64,000 bases of DNA. Origin: Nocardia sp. CDC159 (GTDB lineage: Bacteria; Actinomycetota; Actinomycetes; Mycobacteriales; Mycobacteriaceae). Below the pieces are notes generated by a model, which had not been told where the DNA came from, did not search any database, and saw nothing but the letters and a program-made list of their open reading frames with translations. The stretch is from NCBI RefSeq assembly GCF_023740735.1, contig NZ_JAMRXH010000006.1, positions 310,001 to 374,000 of the forward strand, read 5' to 3'. The position numbers were made by a program, and so were the translations under genes. The number at the start of each line of letters is the position of its first letter. The first letter of the stretch is position 1. Shown one piece after another: positions 1 through 8,411 of the stretch.

Positions 1-969
1 GACCGCGTACGAAAAGCGCTGGACGACACCGGAACCGAGTCGTCGGTCGAGTTCGTCGGCGGTACCAGCGACGGGCTGCGCGCCGTCGCCCGGGATTGGC
101 TGGCAGATCTGCTGGCCGACGGCGACGAGATCATCGTCCCCTTCGGCGATCACGAGGCCAATCTGCGGCCCTGGCTGGACCTGCGACAGGACCTGGCGCA
201 CAAGGGCATCCGAATCACGGTGCTACCCATGCCGGTGGATGCCGCATCCGGGGACTACGACCATCGGGCGCTGCCGTCGATCGTGACCGCCCGGACCCGG
301 TTCGTCGCGGTGACCCACGTGCACCACGTGTTCGGCACGGACCTGAACGTGCATCGGGTGCGCGAGGCGGTCGGCCCGAACGTGCCGATCTGCCTGGACG
401 CCGCGCAGAGCGTCGGGCACCTGCCGGTGTCGGTGACCGACCTCGACGTCGACTTCGTGGTGTTCTCCGGACACAAGATGCTGGCGCTGCCCGGGGTGGG
501 CGCGGTGTGGGCGCGCAACCGGCGCGGTCCGCGTTTCGCGCTGCGCGGCTGGGCGGGCACCCCGAACGTCGTGGGCATCGTGAGTATGACGGCGGCGTTC
601 GACTGGCTCGACGGGGCGGGCCTGGCCGACATCGGCGCTTGGACCACCGCGCTCGGCGTCCGCCTCACCGACGGTCTCGCCCAGCTCGCGGGCGTGCGGG
701 TGCTGGGTTGCCAGAACAGCCTCACCGCCGATTCCCCGGTGCAGCGCCGGCAGGGCATCGTCACCTTCCGGCACACCCGGGTCCGCTCGGACGATCTCGG
801 ATTCGTCCTCGCCGACCAGGGGATCATGGTGCGCGCCGACAGCCATTGCCAGGCCGGGCGGAAATCCGACGACCACGCCGTGCGGGTGAGCGCGCACGTC
901 TACAACACCCCGGAGGAGATCGACCGGGTGCTCGACGTCGTGCGGATGTGCGAAGGGGCGATGAGCTGA
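1..969 (+). CDS. Class V aminotransferase, cysteine desulfurase-like (5' truncated)
   Basis: The frame is open from base 1, so the N-terminus lies outside the window. The protein is a PLP-dependent fold type I enzyme of the NifS/SufS (class V) group. The PLP aspartate lies in DAAQSVGH, the Schiff-base lysine in FSGHKMLALPG, and a cysteine in the C-terminal ADSHCQAG matches the position of the SufS catalytic cysteine (RxGHHC). Family members remove sulfur from cysteine or act on related amino acids or sulfoxides. No suf or isc genes are visible next to it, so the substrate is open. The stop is directly followed by the convergent methyltransferase stop. The family is confident, the substrate is not. 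Confidence 0.85.
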   Translation, partial: DRVRKALDDTGTESSVEFVGGTSDGLRAVARDWLADLLADGDEIIVPFGDHEANLRPWLDLRQDLAHKGIRITVLPMPVDAASGDYDHRALPSIVTARTRFVAVTHVHHVFGTDLNVHRVREAVGPNVPICLDAAQSVGHLPVSVTDLDVDFVVFSGHKMLALPGVGAVWARNRRGPRFALRGWAGTPNVVGIVSMTAAFDWLDGAGLADIGAWTTALGVRLTDGLAQLAGVRVLGCQNSLTADSPVQRRQGIVTFRHTRVRSDDLGFVLADQGIMVRADSHCQAGRKSDDHAVRVSAHVYNTPEEIDRVLDVVRMCEGAMS

Positions 970-1878
970 CTACGGCCCGGGCCTGCGACCCCGAAACCCG
1001 GTCCGCGCGGTGAGCAGGCCGAGGTCGGCGCGGTGGCCGAGCCACGCGTCGTCCTCCGGATCGAGCAAGCGCGCCCAGGCCGCGGCATCCTCCTCGGACA
1101 GGAACCGTTGCGCGCGCCCGACCCGGGCCGCGAGCTCGGCCAGCACCACCCCACGGACCTCGTCGGACAGCGGCGCGGGAATATCGACCAGCGTGCTGAA
1201 CGTGGTGACATCGGTGAGCCCGGCGCGGACCAGGATCTCGTCCCAGCCCCGGCCCGGTCGTCGCGCACCCGACCTGCCGAAGAACCATTGCCGGAAGTGT
1301 CGATCGTGGGCCTCGTCCAACCGGATCTCCAACCCCGGCCGACCGATCCCGGCGTCCCAGGGCAGACACCGGGTGGGCAGCCCACCCTCCGCCAGGCACA
1401 GCCTGCCCCCCGGCCGCAACATGCCGACCAGTGCACGCACCGCGGCCTCCCAATCGCGGGTGTGGTGCACACACCACGACGACCACACGGCGTCGGCGGC
1501 TTCGGGCACCGGCGGCACACCGTCCTCGACATCGTGCAACACCGGATGAACCCGGTCATCCACGCCGGCCCGCCGAGCCGCCGCCATCGTCGCCTCCAGC
1601 AGCACCGGATCCAGATCGACGGCATAGACACGACCATGCTCACCAACGGCAGTCGCCAACGCGACGGCGGCGGTCCCGGCCCCGGGCCCCACATCGACGA
1701 CCACATCTCCGGCCGCGACGCCGAGCGGCGCGAGCAGACTCAGCGTCGCGTCGAGAAAGACAGCCTCGGCCGCCGCCGGATCATCCGTGGACGTCCCCGT
1801 ACCCCGCCTACCGGCGCGCTGCTGTTGGCTCGTCGTCACCTCGGCGATATTACTGAACATCGTTTTCATTGCTAGCAT
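970..1878 (-). CDS. Class I SAM-dependent methyltransferase
   Basis: Rossmann-fold methyltransferase of about 302 aa. The SAM-binding glycine motif VVDVGPGAGTAAVALA sits near residues 60-75. The acidic residue closing the second strand is in VYAVDLDPVLLE, and a post-motif WSSWCVHHTRDWE precedes the LRPGGRLCLAEGG strand typical of the UbiE/Methyltransf_11 group. The substrate cannot be inferred. Starts at 1878, 1869 or 1860 are all possible; none has a convincing ribosome binding site and the longest is given. It converges on the aminotransferase with abutting stop codons and is divergent from the AraC regulator across 414 bp. Confidence 0.8.
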   Translation of the reverse strand: MLAMKTMFSNIAEVTTSQQQRAGRRGTGTSTDDPAAAEAVFLDATLSLLAPLGVAAGDVVVDVGPGAGTAAVALATAVGEHGRVYAVDLDPVLLEATMAAARRAGVDDRVHPVLHDVEDGVPPVPEAADAVWSSWCVHHTRDWEAAVRALVGMLRPGGRLCLAEGGLPTRCLPWDAGIGRPGLEIRLDEAHDRHFRQWFFGRSGARRPGRGWDEILVRAGLTDVTTFSTLVDIPAPLSDEVRGVVLAELAARVGRAQRFLSEEDAAAWARLLDPEDDAWLGHRADLGLLTARTGFRGRRPGP

Positions 1879-2292
1879 GTCGCGGGGTTCGGCGTTTCCC
1901 GGCGTGCCGCCGGTCGCGACAGCGGCTGGTTGTGGTCCAGCCGATCCGCAGCAACAAGGACCACCCCGCCGGGGCCGCGCTGGCCGAGGTGGCCACAGCC
2001 AGCGCCGAGGATGTGGAGACCTTCCGCGGCAGCATGCGCCGGATCGGGCTCGGGGAGAACCGTCTCGAAACCGTGGCCCGTGGTCGTCGATCTAGGGACC
2101 GGGCGGGACTTCGGGCCCTCGGTCTCGCCGACACCGGCACCGCGTGGGTGGCAGGCCGCAACAGCGTCCGGGGCAAGTTATCGGATGCGGAATGCGCACC
2201 CGCGCTGCGAGCGACGGCGGGACAATACGCGGTGTGTGGGTCTTGCCATGATGTGCCACACGGGATCCCGACTCTGGTGTGCGGAGGGCGCG
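1879..2292. other. Gene-poor divergent intergenic region with possible coding remnant
   Basis: This stretch separates the divergent methyltransferase and AraC genes. One forward frame from about 1930 to 2090 translates to an orderly amphipathic stretch (for example HPAGAALAEVATASAEDVET) that then loses protein character, so it may be the stub of a decayed gene, though no family is recognised. Near the AraC start a dyad GTGTGG (2234-2239), 16-nt spacer, CCACAC (2256-2261) could be an operator. Otherwise nothing is visible. Confidence 0.3.
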
Positions 2293-3288
2293 ATGGCGAT
2301 CGTTCTGGATACCGAACGGTTCGAACTCGGTGAGCGGGCGGATGTGACCGCGGCTGTGCTGCAGGATGTTTCGGCGCCGTCGTACGTCGAACTCGGTGTC
2401 GACAGCGGCTCGGTTCGGGCGTTGTTCGAGGCGTGGCAAGTGGGGGAGGTCGTGGTACAGCAGTCGATCATGTCCGGGTTTCGGGTGGTCCGCACGCCGC
2501 GCCAGATTCGGCAGTCGCCCAGTCCAGTCCTGACGTTGAATGTTCAGCGGCGTAATACATCGCATTTGGCGCACGCGCAGACGCAGTACGAGATCCCACC
2601 GGGGGAGATGTTCGTGATGGATTTCGACCTACCGTACCAATTCGATTGGCACGGTGGCGAACTGACGACGCTGTTCATTCCGCTGGATCGGCTGGGGCTT
2701 TCGACCGATACGATTCGCGCCGCGTTGGCCCGGCCGCGGGGTACTCCCCTGTACCCGGTGGTTGCGAACCAGATCTGTCTCATGGGCGATTCCGGCGAGG
2801 CGTTGCAGAACGACGCGGGCGCGCGCGAGCTGGGAATCGCGTGTATCGAGATGGTCCGCGGCTTTCTGAGGTCGGCGGCCGCGCACCGTGACGAGGACGG
2901 CATGGCGCTCCCGGCGGACATTCTGCTGACCCAGATTCGCGAGTATGTGCGCCGCCGGCTGTCGGATCCCGATCTGAGTGCGGCTGTAATCGCCCGGGCG
3001 CACAACATCTCGGTACGCTCGCTGTACAAACTGTGCGCAGGCGCCGGATTCGGTATCGAGCAGTGGATCATCGCGCAGCGGTTGGAGAAGGCGCGTGCCG
3101 CGCTCGTCGATCCAGGCGAGCGACATCGGCCGATCGTAGTGATCGCTCATCAGTGCGGATTTCGGGATGCCTCGCACTTCACCCGCCGTTTTCGAGCGGC
3201 GTTCGGGATGACTCCGCGCGACTGGCGAGCGACGGTGCTCGAACCGACCGCCGGTGCGGTGTCGAGCCTTCTGCCCGGGACGAGGTGA
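2293..3288 (+). CDS. AraC-family transcriptional regulator with AraC-binding-like N-domain
   Basis: About 331 aa. The N-terminal half (residues about 40-200) resembles the cupin-like AraC-binding-like domain found in many actinobacterial regulators, including a DFDLPYQFDW segment. The C-terminal 100 residues are a double helix-turn-helix: ISVRSLYKLCAGAGFGIEQW is the first HTH and HQCGFRDASHFTRRFRAAFG the second, ending GMTPRDWR. The ATG at 2293 is chosen because a GGAGG lies 5 nt upstream (2283-2287) and the alignable domain starts just after it; the longer open frame upstream is not convincing. Ligand and target are unknown. The divergent methyltransferase or the SnoaL-type gene downstream are the obvious candidates. 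Confidence 0.85.
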   Translation: MAIVLDTERFELGERADVTAAVLQDVSAPSYVELGVDSGSVRALFEAWQVGEVVVQQSIMSGFRVVRTPRQIRQSPSPVLTLNVQRRNTSHLAHAQTQYEIPPGEMFVMDFDLPYQFDWHGGELTTLFIPLDRLGLSTDTIRAALARPRGTPLYPVVANQICLMGDSGEALQNDAGARELGIACIEMVRGFLRSAAAHRDEDGMALPADILLTQIREYVRRRLSDPDLSAAVIARAHNISVRSLYKLCAGAGFGIEQWIIAQRLEKARAALVDPGERHRPIVVIAHQCGFRDASHFTRRFRAAFGMTPRDWRATVLEPTAGAVSSLLPGTR

Positions 3289-3663
3289 TCTCATCGCGTC
3301 GCACTTGTCGTCCTCCGGTCGGGTGGCGGAATCCGGCTCGATTTGGAAAGTCCGACGCGGCAGGTGCTCGATGATCGGGGCACCGGCGAACGACACCGGG
3401 ATCGGGCGTTCATGGGCATCTGGACGACACCATGGTGGTCTCCGAAGTCGATATCGACGTTCACGAACCTCACCGGCGGTCACGCAGCCATGTTCGATTT
3501 CCCACACAGCCAGGCTCAGGAACGATCACCGGTCGGAATCCGGACAGCGCCGCCGCGGTGGCGCGGGTCGTGTCGAACGGATCGGCGGGAAGAACGCCCC
3601 GCGTGGACGTTTGGCACGACAGAGACGAAGTTCCAGCCCGGACGGGAGACAAGCTGTCGTGCG
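3289..3663. other. Intergenic stretch without a supported gene
   Basis: It lies between the convergent AraC regulator and SnoaL-type gene. Several long but unconvincing frames cross it on both strands. None has a ribosome binding site with a recognisable domain, and amino-acid composition is arginine/proline-rich as expected from antisense GC-rich DNA. It may hold decayed coding sequence; nothing specific is seen. Confidence 0.4.
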
Positions 3664-4062
3664 TCAGGAGGAGAACAGGGTAGTCATTGCGAGTTGAGTG
3701 TCTGCGTACTCGGTGATTTGTCGCAGCTTCCCATCGATCAGGCGGCAGACCCAGCAGTAGGTGTTGTTGTAGGGGCGTCCTTCTGTGGTTGTGGCATGGC
3801 CGTGGAATTGGACGACGACGTACTCGCCCTCGGCAATGAATCGGTCCGCGGTGCTGGTGATACGCCCGGTGAAGCGCCTGTCGACCATTTCCACGAAGTC
3901 GTCGATCGCCTGCCTGCCGGCATGGTGTCCGGACCATGGTGTCGTCCCGATCACCGTCCATCGACAGTCATCGGCCATGATCTCGAACAGACGTGCCGGT
4001 CTGCCCTGAGCAAGCTCCGCGAAGACCGTTTGCATCAGTTGCTTGTAGTTCTCGGCGCCCAT
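3664..4062 (-). CDS. SnoaL-like / NTF2-fold protein
   Basis: A 132-aa single-domain protein. It opens with the family-typical helix (NYKQLMQTVFAELAQGRPAR), then the cone-shaped beta sheet with DDCRWTVIGTTPWSG and the central FHGHATTTEGRPYNNTYCW. NTF2-fold proteins of this type are small isomerases, cyclases or ligand binders; ketosteroid isomerase and SnoaL are the named relatives. Catalytic assignment is not possible from sequence alone. GGAGG about 5 nt upstream supports the ATG at 4062. It is divergent from the F420-type reductase at 4472 across a 409-bp region carrying repeated motifs, so both may be controlled by the same regulator. Confidence 0.8.
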   Translation of the reverse strand: MGAENYKQLMQTVFAELAQGRPARLFEIMADDCRWTVIGTTPWSGHHAGRQAIDDFVEMVDRRFTGRITSTADRFIAEGEYVVVQFHGHATTTEGRPYNNTYCWVCRLIDGKLRQITEYADTQLAMTTLFSS

Positions 4063-4124
4063 AACGCCTCCGTTGCAGGTCGTGGAGCAGGGATGCGCCT
4101 GTTCCAGCGGGCCCGAACCGCTCG

Positions 4125-4148
4125 TTCGCTAAAAGTCAACTATATGAT
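4125..4148 (+). repeat. 24-bp direct repeat, copy 1 (candidate operator)
   Basis: It starts TTCGCTA and ends CTATATGAT. It matches copy 2 (4236-4259) at 19 of 24 positions with no gaps. The same orientation and AT-rich ends suggest a protein-binding or promoter element. Confidence 0.5.
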
Positions 4149-4151
4149 CGG

Positions 4152-4179
4152 ACTCGGGCGTCGATCGACGCGCCCGAGT
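4152..4179. repeat. Dyad symmetry between the two 24-bp repeats
   Basis: The perfect 9-bp arms ACTCGGGCG and CGCCCGAGT are separated by 10 nt that are themselves partly self-complementary (TCGA...). It may be an operator or a factor-independent terminator; there is no T-run. It sits 3 nt after copy 1 of the 24-bp repeat. Confidence 0.45.
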
Positions 4180-4235
4180 GTGAGTATTTGCTAGTATTTC
4201 AGGTTTTCGTGCTCTCTCTGATGGAAATGAGTCAT

Positions 4236-4259
4236 TTCGCTAGAAATTCGCTATATGAT
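4236..4259 (+). repeat. 24-bp direct repeat, copy 2 (candidate operator)
   Basis: Second copy of the TTCGCTA...CTATATGAT motif. Its 5' part also forms the dyad ATTTC-GCTA-GAAAT (4234-4247). A related sequence, TTTGCTAGTATTTC, lies at about 4187-4200. Confidence 0.5.
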
Positions 4260-4471
4260 TGTTCCGCGCTCGCCGGCGCACCGTCTGGAGGGTGATTGGC
4301 GATCCTGACCAGGCTCGTCCGCCGTCACGACCGTGGGGGTCACCGGCTACGTCCCGCGTGGCTCCATCGCGGTCCCGGCACATTCGGAGCTGATCGGCCG
4401 AATGTCCAGCGTCCCTAAGGGTTTCGCACGATGTCCCCGGTGACTACTGAACCGTGAGGAGGCTCGAGCGG

Positions 4472-5152
4472 ATGACGACGATTGGTTTCATCGGTGCTGG
4501 GTTGATCGGCGGAACCGTCGCCCGGCTCGCCGTGGCGGCGGGTTATGACGTGGTGTTGAGCAACTCGCGCGGTCCGGCCACGCTGGCCGACCTGGTGGAC
4601 GATCTCGGCCCGCGCGCTCGGGCGGCGCTGCCGGCCCAGGCGGCCGAGGCCGGTGACCTTGTAGTGGTGACGATTCCGTTGCGGGCCTACCGCAGCGTGC
4701 CCGTCGCGCCGCTCGACGGCAAGGTCGTCATCGACACCAACAACTATTATCCGGGCCGCGACGGTCACTTCAGAGAACTGGACAACGGTTCCACCACGAG
4801 CAGTGAGCTGCTGCAGGAGCATCTGCCCAGGTCCAGGGTGGTGAAATGCTTCAACAATATCGTCTGGTGGCATTTGCGGGTCTTGGCCCGGCCGTCGGGT
4901 TCGGCCGATCGTAGTGCGTTGCCGATCGCCGGTAACGATACGGCCGCCAAGGCCATGGTTACCGGATTCCTCGACCGAATCGGTTACGACGCGGTCGATC
5001 TCGGGTCGTTGGCCGAAGGCCGGCGTTTTCAGCCCGGCACCGCGCTGTATGCCCAGATCTATGGCGGGGGCCGGGCCGACTATTTCGATGCCCCGCCGAA
5101 ACCGTTGAGCGCCGAGGAGATTCGTCGAGCCGTGACGGCCGCGCTGCGCTGA
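4472..5152 (+). CDS. NADP/F420-type NAD(P)-binding oxidoreductase
   Basis: About 226 aa, related to the NADP oxidoreductase coenzyme F420-dependent family (FNO and ferric-reductase-like domains). The dinucleotide-binding loop GFIGAGLIGGTVARLA is at residues 4-19 and the strand-4 motif VVVTIPL follows. The conserved VIDTNNYYPGRDG and CFNNIVWWHL segments are typical of this family. Such enzymes transfer hydride between NADPH and F420 or another substrate. The ATG at 4472 is chosen over the upstream in-frame start because GAGGAGG lies 9-15 nt before it and the Rossmann strand begins two residues later. No F420-using partner is adjacent. The family is confident, the substrate is inference. Confidence 0.82.
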   Translation: MTTIGFIGAGLIGGTVARLAVAAGYDVVLSNSRGPATLADLVDDLGPRARAALPAQAAEAGDLVVVTIPLRAYRSVPVAPLDGKVVIDTNNYYPGRDGHFRELDNGSTTSSELLQEHLPRSRVVKCFNNIVWWHLRVLARPSGSADRSALPIAGNDTAAKAMVTGFLDRIGYDAVDLGSLAEGRRFQPGTALYAQIYGGGRADYFDAPPKPLSAEEIRRAVTAALR

Positions 5153-5673
5153 GTGCCTTGTGCTACCGGCCCCATGGGCCGCCCAGAGATTGCCCGGAGA
5201 CGGGCCAAGATTGCGTTCGGAAAGGATGTCATGATGGATGCGGACATTCTGTACATCGAGGATCAGCGCACCGACGAAGAACGCCCGGCTACAACACCAG
5301 CTTGATCAAACACAAATGGAGCCTGCGGGCCGCAGTCACCTGTGAAATCGACATGGACAACGTGCGCCTGCCGCCCCGCGCGATCCCATAGCGTGCCTCG
5401 TGCGTGCATACACCGACGCTGGCCATGCCTTTTGTCGCCCGGGGAGAATCGCGTCGGCCGCTGAGGCCGATATTCTCCGTACAAGCGAAAATTCTGGACG
5501 GCTGCCCAGCTTCGCGCGGAGCGTGGGCTGGCGCAAACGCCCTTCCCGAGTCGGGATACCGGCAGCGCGGCCCGGCCGAAGGCCGCTGGGCGGGTAGCGG
5601 TGGCCGTGAGGGGAAGATTTTTCTACTACCGAATGTCGTTGATTTCGCCCGTGATCAACTACGCTGTGGGTTC
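5153..5673. other. Intergenic region containing a gene remnant
   Basis: Apart from the acyl-CoA dehydrogenase remnant at 5231-5393 nothing supported is seen. The stretch 5640-5673 upstream of the small membrane protein is slightly AT-richer and probably holds its promoter. Confidence 0.4.
5231..5393 (+). pseudogene. Acyl-CoA dehydrogenase remnant (glutaryl-CoA dehydrogenase-like), internally deleted
   Basis: Two short segments resemble different parts of one protein family. An ATG at 5231 after AAAGGA opens a peptide DADILYIEDQRTDEER, like the N-terminus of glutaryl-CoA dehydrogenase-type enzymes (aspartate/acidic helix with DEER). In another frame, from about 5287, GYNTSLIKHKWSLRAAVT and EIDMDNVRLPP match the middle of the same family (KWSLRASVT...DNVRVP). 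Normally about 200 residues separate these parts, and the catalytic domain is missing. A deletion plus frame change has therefore left a stub ending at a TAG at 5391-5393. The family is identified from memory of the motifs. Confidence 0.5.
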
Positions 5674-6021
5674 ATGACAGTCGTCTACAACCTCCTGGTC
5701 GTCGCTCATCTGCTCGGGCTGGCGGCGGTTGTCGGTGGGTATGCGGCCGGGCAGCCGGTGGTGAACGAGGTGATGGTGTGGGGCGCGCGGGCGCAGATCA
5801 TCACCGGGGTCGTGCTGGTGGGGTTGGCGGAGTCGATCGACTCGCTGGACAAGCACCTGATCATGGCCAAGATCGTGGTGAAGCTGGTGATCGCGGTGGC
5901 GGTGGCCGGATTCGCGGAGGTCGGGCGCGCGGATGCCAAGCGGGGCAAGATGATTCCGTGGATGACCCATGCGGCGGGGCTGCTGGCGATCGTCAACGTG
6001 TTCGTGGCCGTGCTCTGGTAG
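5674..6021 (+). CDS. Small integral membrane protein
   Basis: A 115-aa protein with four predicted membrane segments: VVYNLLVVAHLLGLAAVVGG, a segment around AQIITGVVLVGLAE, one around IVVKLVIAVAVAGF, and a C-terminal AAGLLAIVNVFVAVLW. It resembles conserved hypothetical membrane proteins found across mycolic-acid actinobacteria. No function can be assigned. The ATG at 5674 is chosen because the first membrane helix begins directly after it; the longer upstream frame lacks protein character. Confidence 0.75.
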   Translation: MTVVYNLLVVAHLLGLAAVVGGYAAGQPVVNEVMVWGARAQIITGVVLVGLAESIDSLDKHLIMAKIVVKLVIAVAVAGFAEVGRADAKRGKMIPWMTHAAGLLAIVNVFVAVLW

Positions 6022-6029
6022 CGCGCCGG

Positions 6030-6515
6030 TCAGTGGATCGGTAGCGGCGCGCCGTACTCGTGCCGCGGGCGCGGGCCGACGATGCGGCGCTCGGCGGCGG
6101 AGATCGCGCGGTCGTTGATGCTCGCCTCCCGACGCTGCATGAATCCGCCGTCGTCGAACTCCCACAGCTCATTGCCATAGCTGCGCCACCATCGACCGGT
6201 GTGATCGTGCCGTTCGTACTGGAACCGCACCGCCATGCGATGACCGCGGAACCCCCAAAGCTCCTTACGCAGTGCGTAATCCAGTTCACGCTCCCATTTG
6301 CGGGTGAGGAATTCGACGATCGCGTCGCGGCCGGTGACGAATTCGTCGCGGTTGCGCCACACCGAATCCGGGGTGTAAGCCAGCGCGACCCGATGCGGGT
6401 CGCGGGTATTCCAGGCATCCTCGGCCTGCTGCACCTTGCGACGGGCCTCGGCCTCGTCGGTGAACGGCGGCAGCGGCGGGCGGGCCACATCGATGATCTG
6501 CATGTCGGCAAGCAT
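6030..6515 (-). CDS. DUF1348 / NTF2-superfamily protein
   Basis: About 161 aa. It is recognised as a DUF1348-type protein of the NTF2 fold by the run of conserved aromatic residues: [49 protein letters not shown] and [17 protein letters not shown]. Function is unknown; relatives are small cytosolic proteins of about 150 aa. Start 6515 (MLADMQ) or 6503 (MQIID) are both possible and neither has a clear ribosome binding site. It converges with the small membrane protein 8 bp away. Confidence 0.8.
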   Translation of the reverse strand: MLADMQIIDVARPPLPPFTDEAEARRKVQQAEDAWNTRDPHRVALAYTPDSVWRNRDEFVTGRDAIVEFLTRKWERELDYALRKELWGFRGHRMAVRFQYERHDHTGRWWRSYGNELWEFDDGGFMQRREASINDRAISAAERRIVGPRPRHEYGAPLPIH

Positions 6516-6833
6516 GACCGCACGCACCGGCCCGCCGCCGTGTCTTTTCGGACAGTTACCCCACACATCCGGACATCGTGGCCTGCTACCGTGCCGGGAT
6601 GGTGACCAGGCAGGTGGCGGTGCTGGCGGTAGGCCGAGGGGGCACCCGGTCCGATGACCCGGGTGGAGTGAATCGGCATGGCGAGATCGCTCGCTCCCGT
6701 CGGGGCCCCGGTGCGCGGACCGCATGGCCGGGGTTGGCCGCCGTAACGGGGCGGAGTGCCCGGTGCGGAACCCCGATGCGCGAGAAGGCGTAGTGGTGCG
6801 AATTCCGCTGTGTGCGTGGCTCTTTCGCCGTAC
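6516..6833. other. Gene-free stretch
   Basis: These 318 bp lie between the DUF1348 gene and the small secreted protein, both on the minus strand. No frame with a ribosome binding site and protein-like composition is seen. It should contain the DUF1348 promoter; no clear -10/-35 pair was recognised. Confidence 0.4.
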
Positions 6834-7154
6834 TCAGTGACCGCCGGACATCCACGCACCGATCGGTGCCGTGGGTAGGACGCGGACCAGCGTCATCAGC
6901 GGGCGGCAGTACACGGCGCTGGGCCGGCAGACGATGTGGCCGGTCTTGTCGCGATGCCAGGCGTCGTCGGGCCGGACCCGGGTCGCGTCCTCGGGAGAGG
7001 GCGTGGTGGCGCACTCGCGGACCATCTCGCCCGCGCAGGGGCCCCGCCGCCCCCACGGGTCGGACTGATAGGACCCGGCCTGGGGTACGACGATCGCCGC
7101 GCCCAGTGCGACACCCACTCCCACCAGCGCCACCTCGAACAGCACGCGCTTCAC
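6834..7154 (-). CDS. Small exported or membrane-anchored hypothetical protein
   Basis: About 106 aa starting at a GTG. GGAAGGAG lies 6 nt upstream, which decides this start over an upstream in-frame ATG. The N-terminus RVLFEVALVGVGVALGAAIV is one hydrophobic segment that could be a signal peptide or anchor. The remainder is hydrophilic with four cysteines (GPCAGEMVREC and IVCRPSAVYC), suggesting disulfides outside the membrane. The family is not recognised. It lies 72 bp downstream of the DyP gene region's stop on the same strand order but has its own ribosome binding site. Confidence 0.65.
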   Translation of the reverse strand: MKRVLFEVALVGVGVALGAAIVVPQAGSYQSDPWGRRGPCAGEMVRECATTPSPEDATRVRPDDAWHRDKTGHIVCRPSAVYCRPLMTLVRVLPTAPIGAWMSGGH

Positions 7155-7226
7155 GGTCGGCTCCTTCCGCGGACGGTCCACGGCCCGAGAAAAGTTAACC
7201 ATGAGATTGCTATCTGGGGGTGACGA

Positions 7227-8411
7227 TCAGCCGTCGAACAGCGTCTGGCCCAGATATTCCTCCGGTCCCGCGACACCCGGCGGGATGATGAATACGGCCG
7301 AACCGACCGGCGTGGTCCAGGTGTTCAGCGCGTCGAATTCGGCGAGGCGACGCTGCACCGGCAGGAATTGGGTGTCGATATCGCGCTGATAGGCGGTGAA
7401 CAGCAGACCCGAATTGGAGGTGGTGCCGGGGGTGGGGGCGTCGTCGTAGTTGTAGCCGCGGCGCAGGAATCGCTCGGTATCGGTGGTGTGGTGGGCGCGG
7501 GCGATATGCGAGGACGGCGGGATGACCGGAATGCCGAAGGCGTCGGTGGCGGTGAAATCGGGCTCGTCGAATTCGTGGTCGCCGGTGAGCGGTGCGCCGG
7601 TCGCGACGCGGCGGCCGACGGTCAATTCGCGCCCGTCGGTATCGAGTTCGTCCCAGGTGTCCAGATGCATCGCGATGCGCCGCAGCACCAGCGCGGTGCC
7701 GCCCGCCAGCCAGGGGTGGGTACGGCCGTCGTCCCAGACCAGTCGGTCGAAGGCGGCGGTGCCGGGAGTGAGGTTGGCTGTGCCGTCGACCTGGCCCATG
7801 AGATTGCGCATGCGCTGTCCGGGCGCCGCGTCGCGGAACCCGCGCTGCACCCAGCGCACCGAGACCAGCGAGGTCACGCTGCGGCACAGCGCCCGCACCG
7901 CATGCGAGACGGTGGTGGCCTCGTCGGCGCACACCTGCAGCAACAGATCACCGTCGCAGAACGCCGGATCGAGCCGGTCGATCGCGAATGCGGGCAGCGG
8001 CGCCAGCCAGGCGGGCCGCGCCGCCTCCAGACCCGCCACGGCGAACAGCCGCGGCCCGAATCCGACGGTGACGGTGAGCCGGGCCGGACGCTGGGCCAGT
8101 TCGGGCTCGGTATCGGCGAGCGCGGGACGGCCCTGGGTCAGACGCGCGGCATCACCGGTCCAGATCTTCAGCACCCCGGCGATATCCGCGCGCCCCACAC
8201 CGGATTTGACGTCGAGGCCGACGAATGCCGCATGCTGCTGCGGCGGCGTGGCGATCCCGCTCTGATGCCGCCCGTAGAACGGCTCAACCGCCGCGGGCGC
8301 CTGGTGCTGGGTGAGCCGGTCGGCACCCCAGGCAATTCCGGCCACCCCGGCGGCCCCGGCGACGGCCGCGCCGCCGCCGAGCAACCGCCGCCGCGTCAGG
8401 CGCTCAGCCAC
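7227..8411 (-). CDS. Tat-exported DyP-type heme peroxidase
   Basis: A 394-aa dye-decolourising peroxidase. The N-terminus has a twin-arginine signal, LTRRRLLGGGAAVAGAAGVA. The family-defining motif is GQVDGTAN near residue 210, whose aspartate acts in compound I formation. The proximal heme histidine is probably in PPSSHIARAHH, and the conserved RRGYNYDD and GLLFTAYQRDI follow. The length and Tat signal match the EfeB/YwbN type, which acts outside the membrane on peroxide and can be tied to iron or heme handling; no EfeU/EfeO is nearby here. It overlaps the PCuAC gene by 8 bp, so the two are translationally coupled, suggesting joint copper/oxidative-stress duty. Confidence 0.93.
   Translation of the reverse strand: MAERLTRRRLLGGGAAVAGAAGVAGIAWGADRLTQHQAPAAVEPFYGRHQSGIATPPQQHAAFVGLDVKSGVGRADIAGVLKIWTGDAARLTQGRPALADTEPELAQRPARLTVTVGFGPRLFAVAGLEAARPAWLAPLPAFAIDRLDPAFCDGDLLLQVCADEATTVSHAVRALCRSVTSLVSVRWVQRGFRDAAPGQRMRNLMGQVDGTANLTPGTAAFDRLVWDDGRTHPWLAGGTALVLRRIAMHLDTWDELDTDGRELTVGRRVATGAPLTGDHEFDEPDFTATDAFGIPVIPPSSHIARAHHTTDTERFLRRGYNYDDAPTPGTTSNSGLLFTAYQRDIDTQFLPVQRRLAEFDALNTWTTPVGSAVFIIPPGVAGPEEYLGQTLFDG

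Larger units (their letters stand above)
4063..4471. other. Divergent regulatory region
   Basis: No gene is visible in these 409 bp. It is AT-richer than its surroundings and carries two copies of a 24-bp motif, a strong dyad and a third partial motif, listed separately. It should contain the promoters of the SnoaL-type gene (minus) and the reductase (plus). Confidence 0.6.

Noticed and set aside
3343..4194. 283-codon forward frame
   Set aside because: It runs antisense to the SnoaL-type gene, which has a ribosome binding site and recognisable fold; the forward translation matches nothing.
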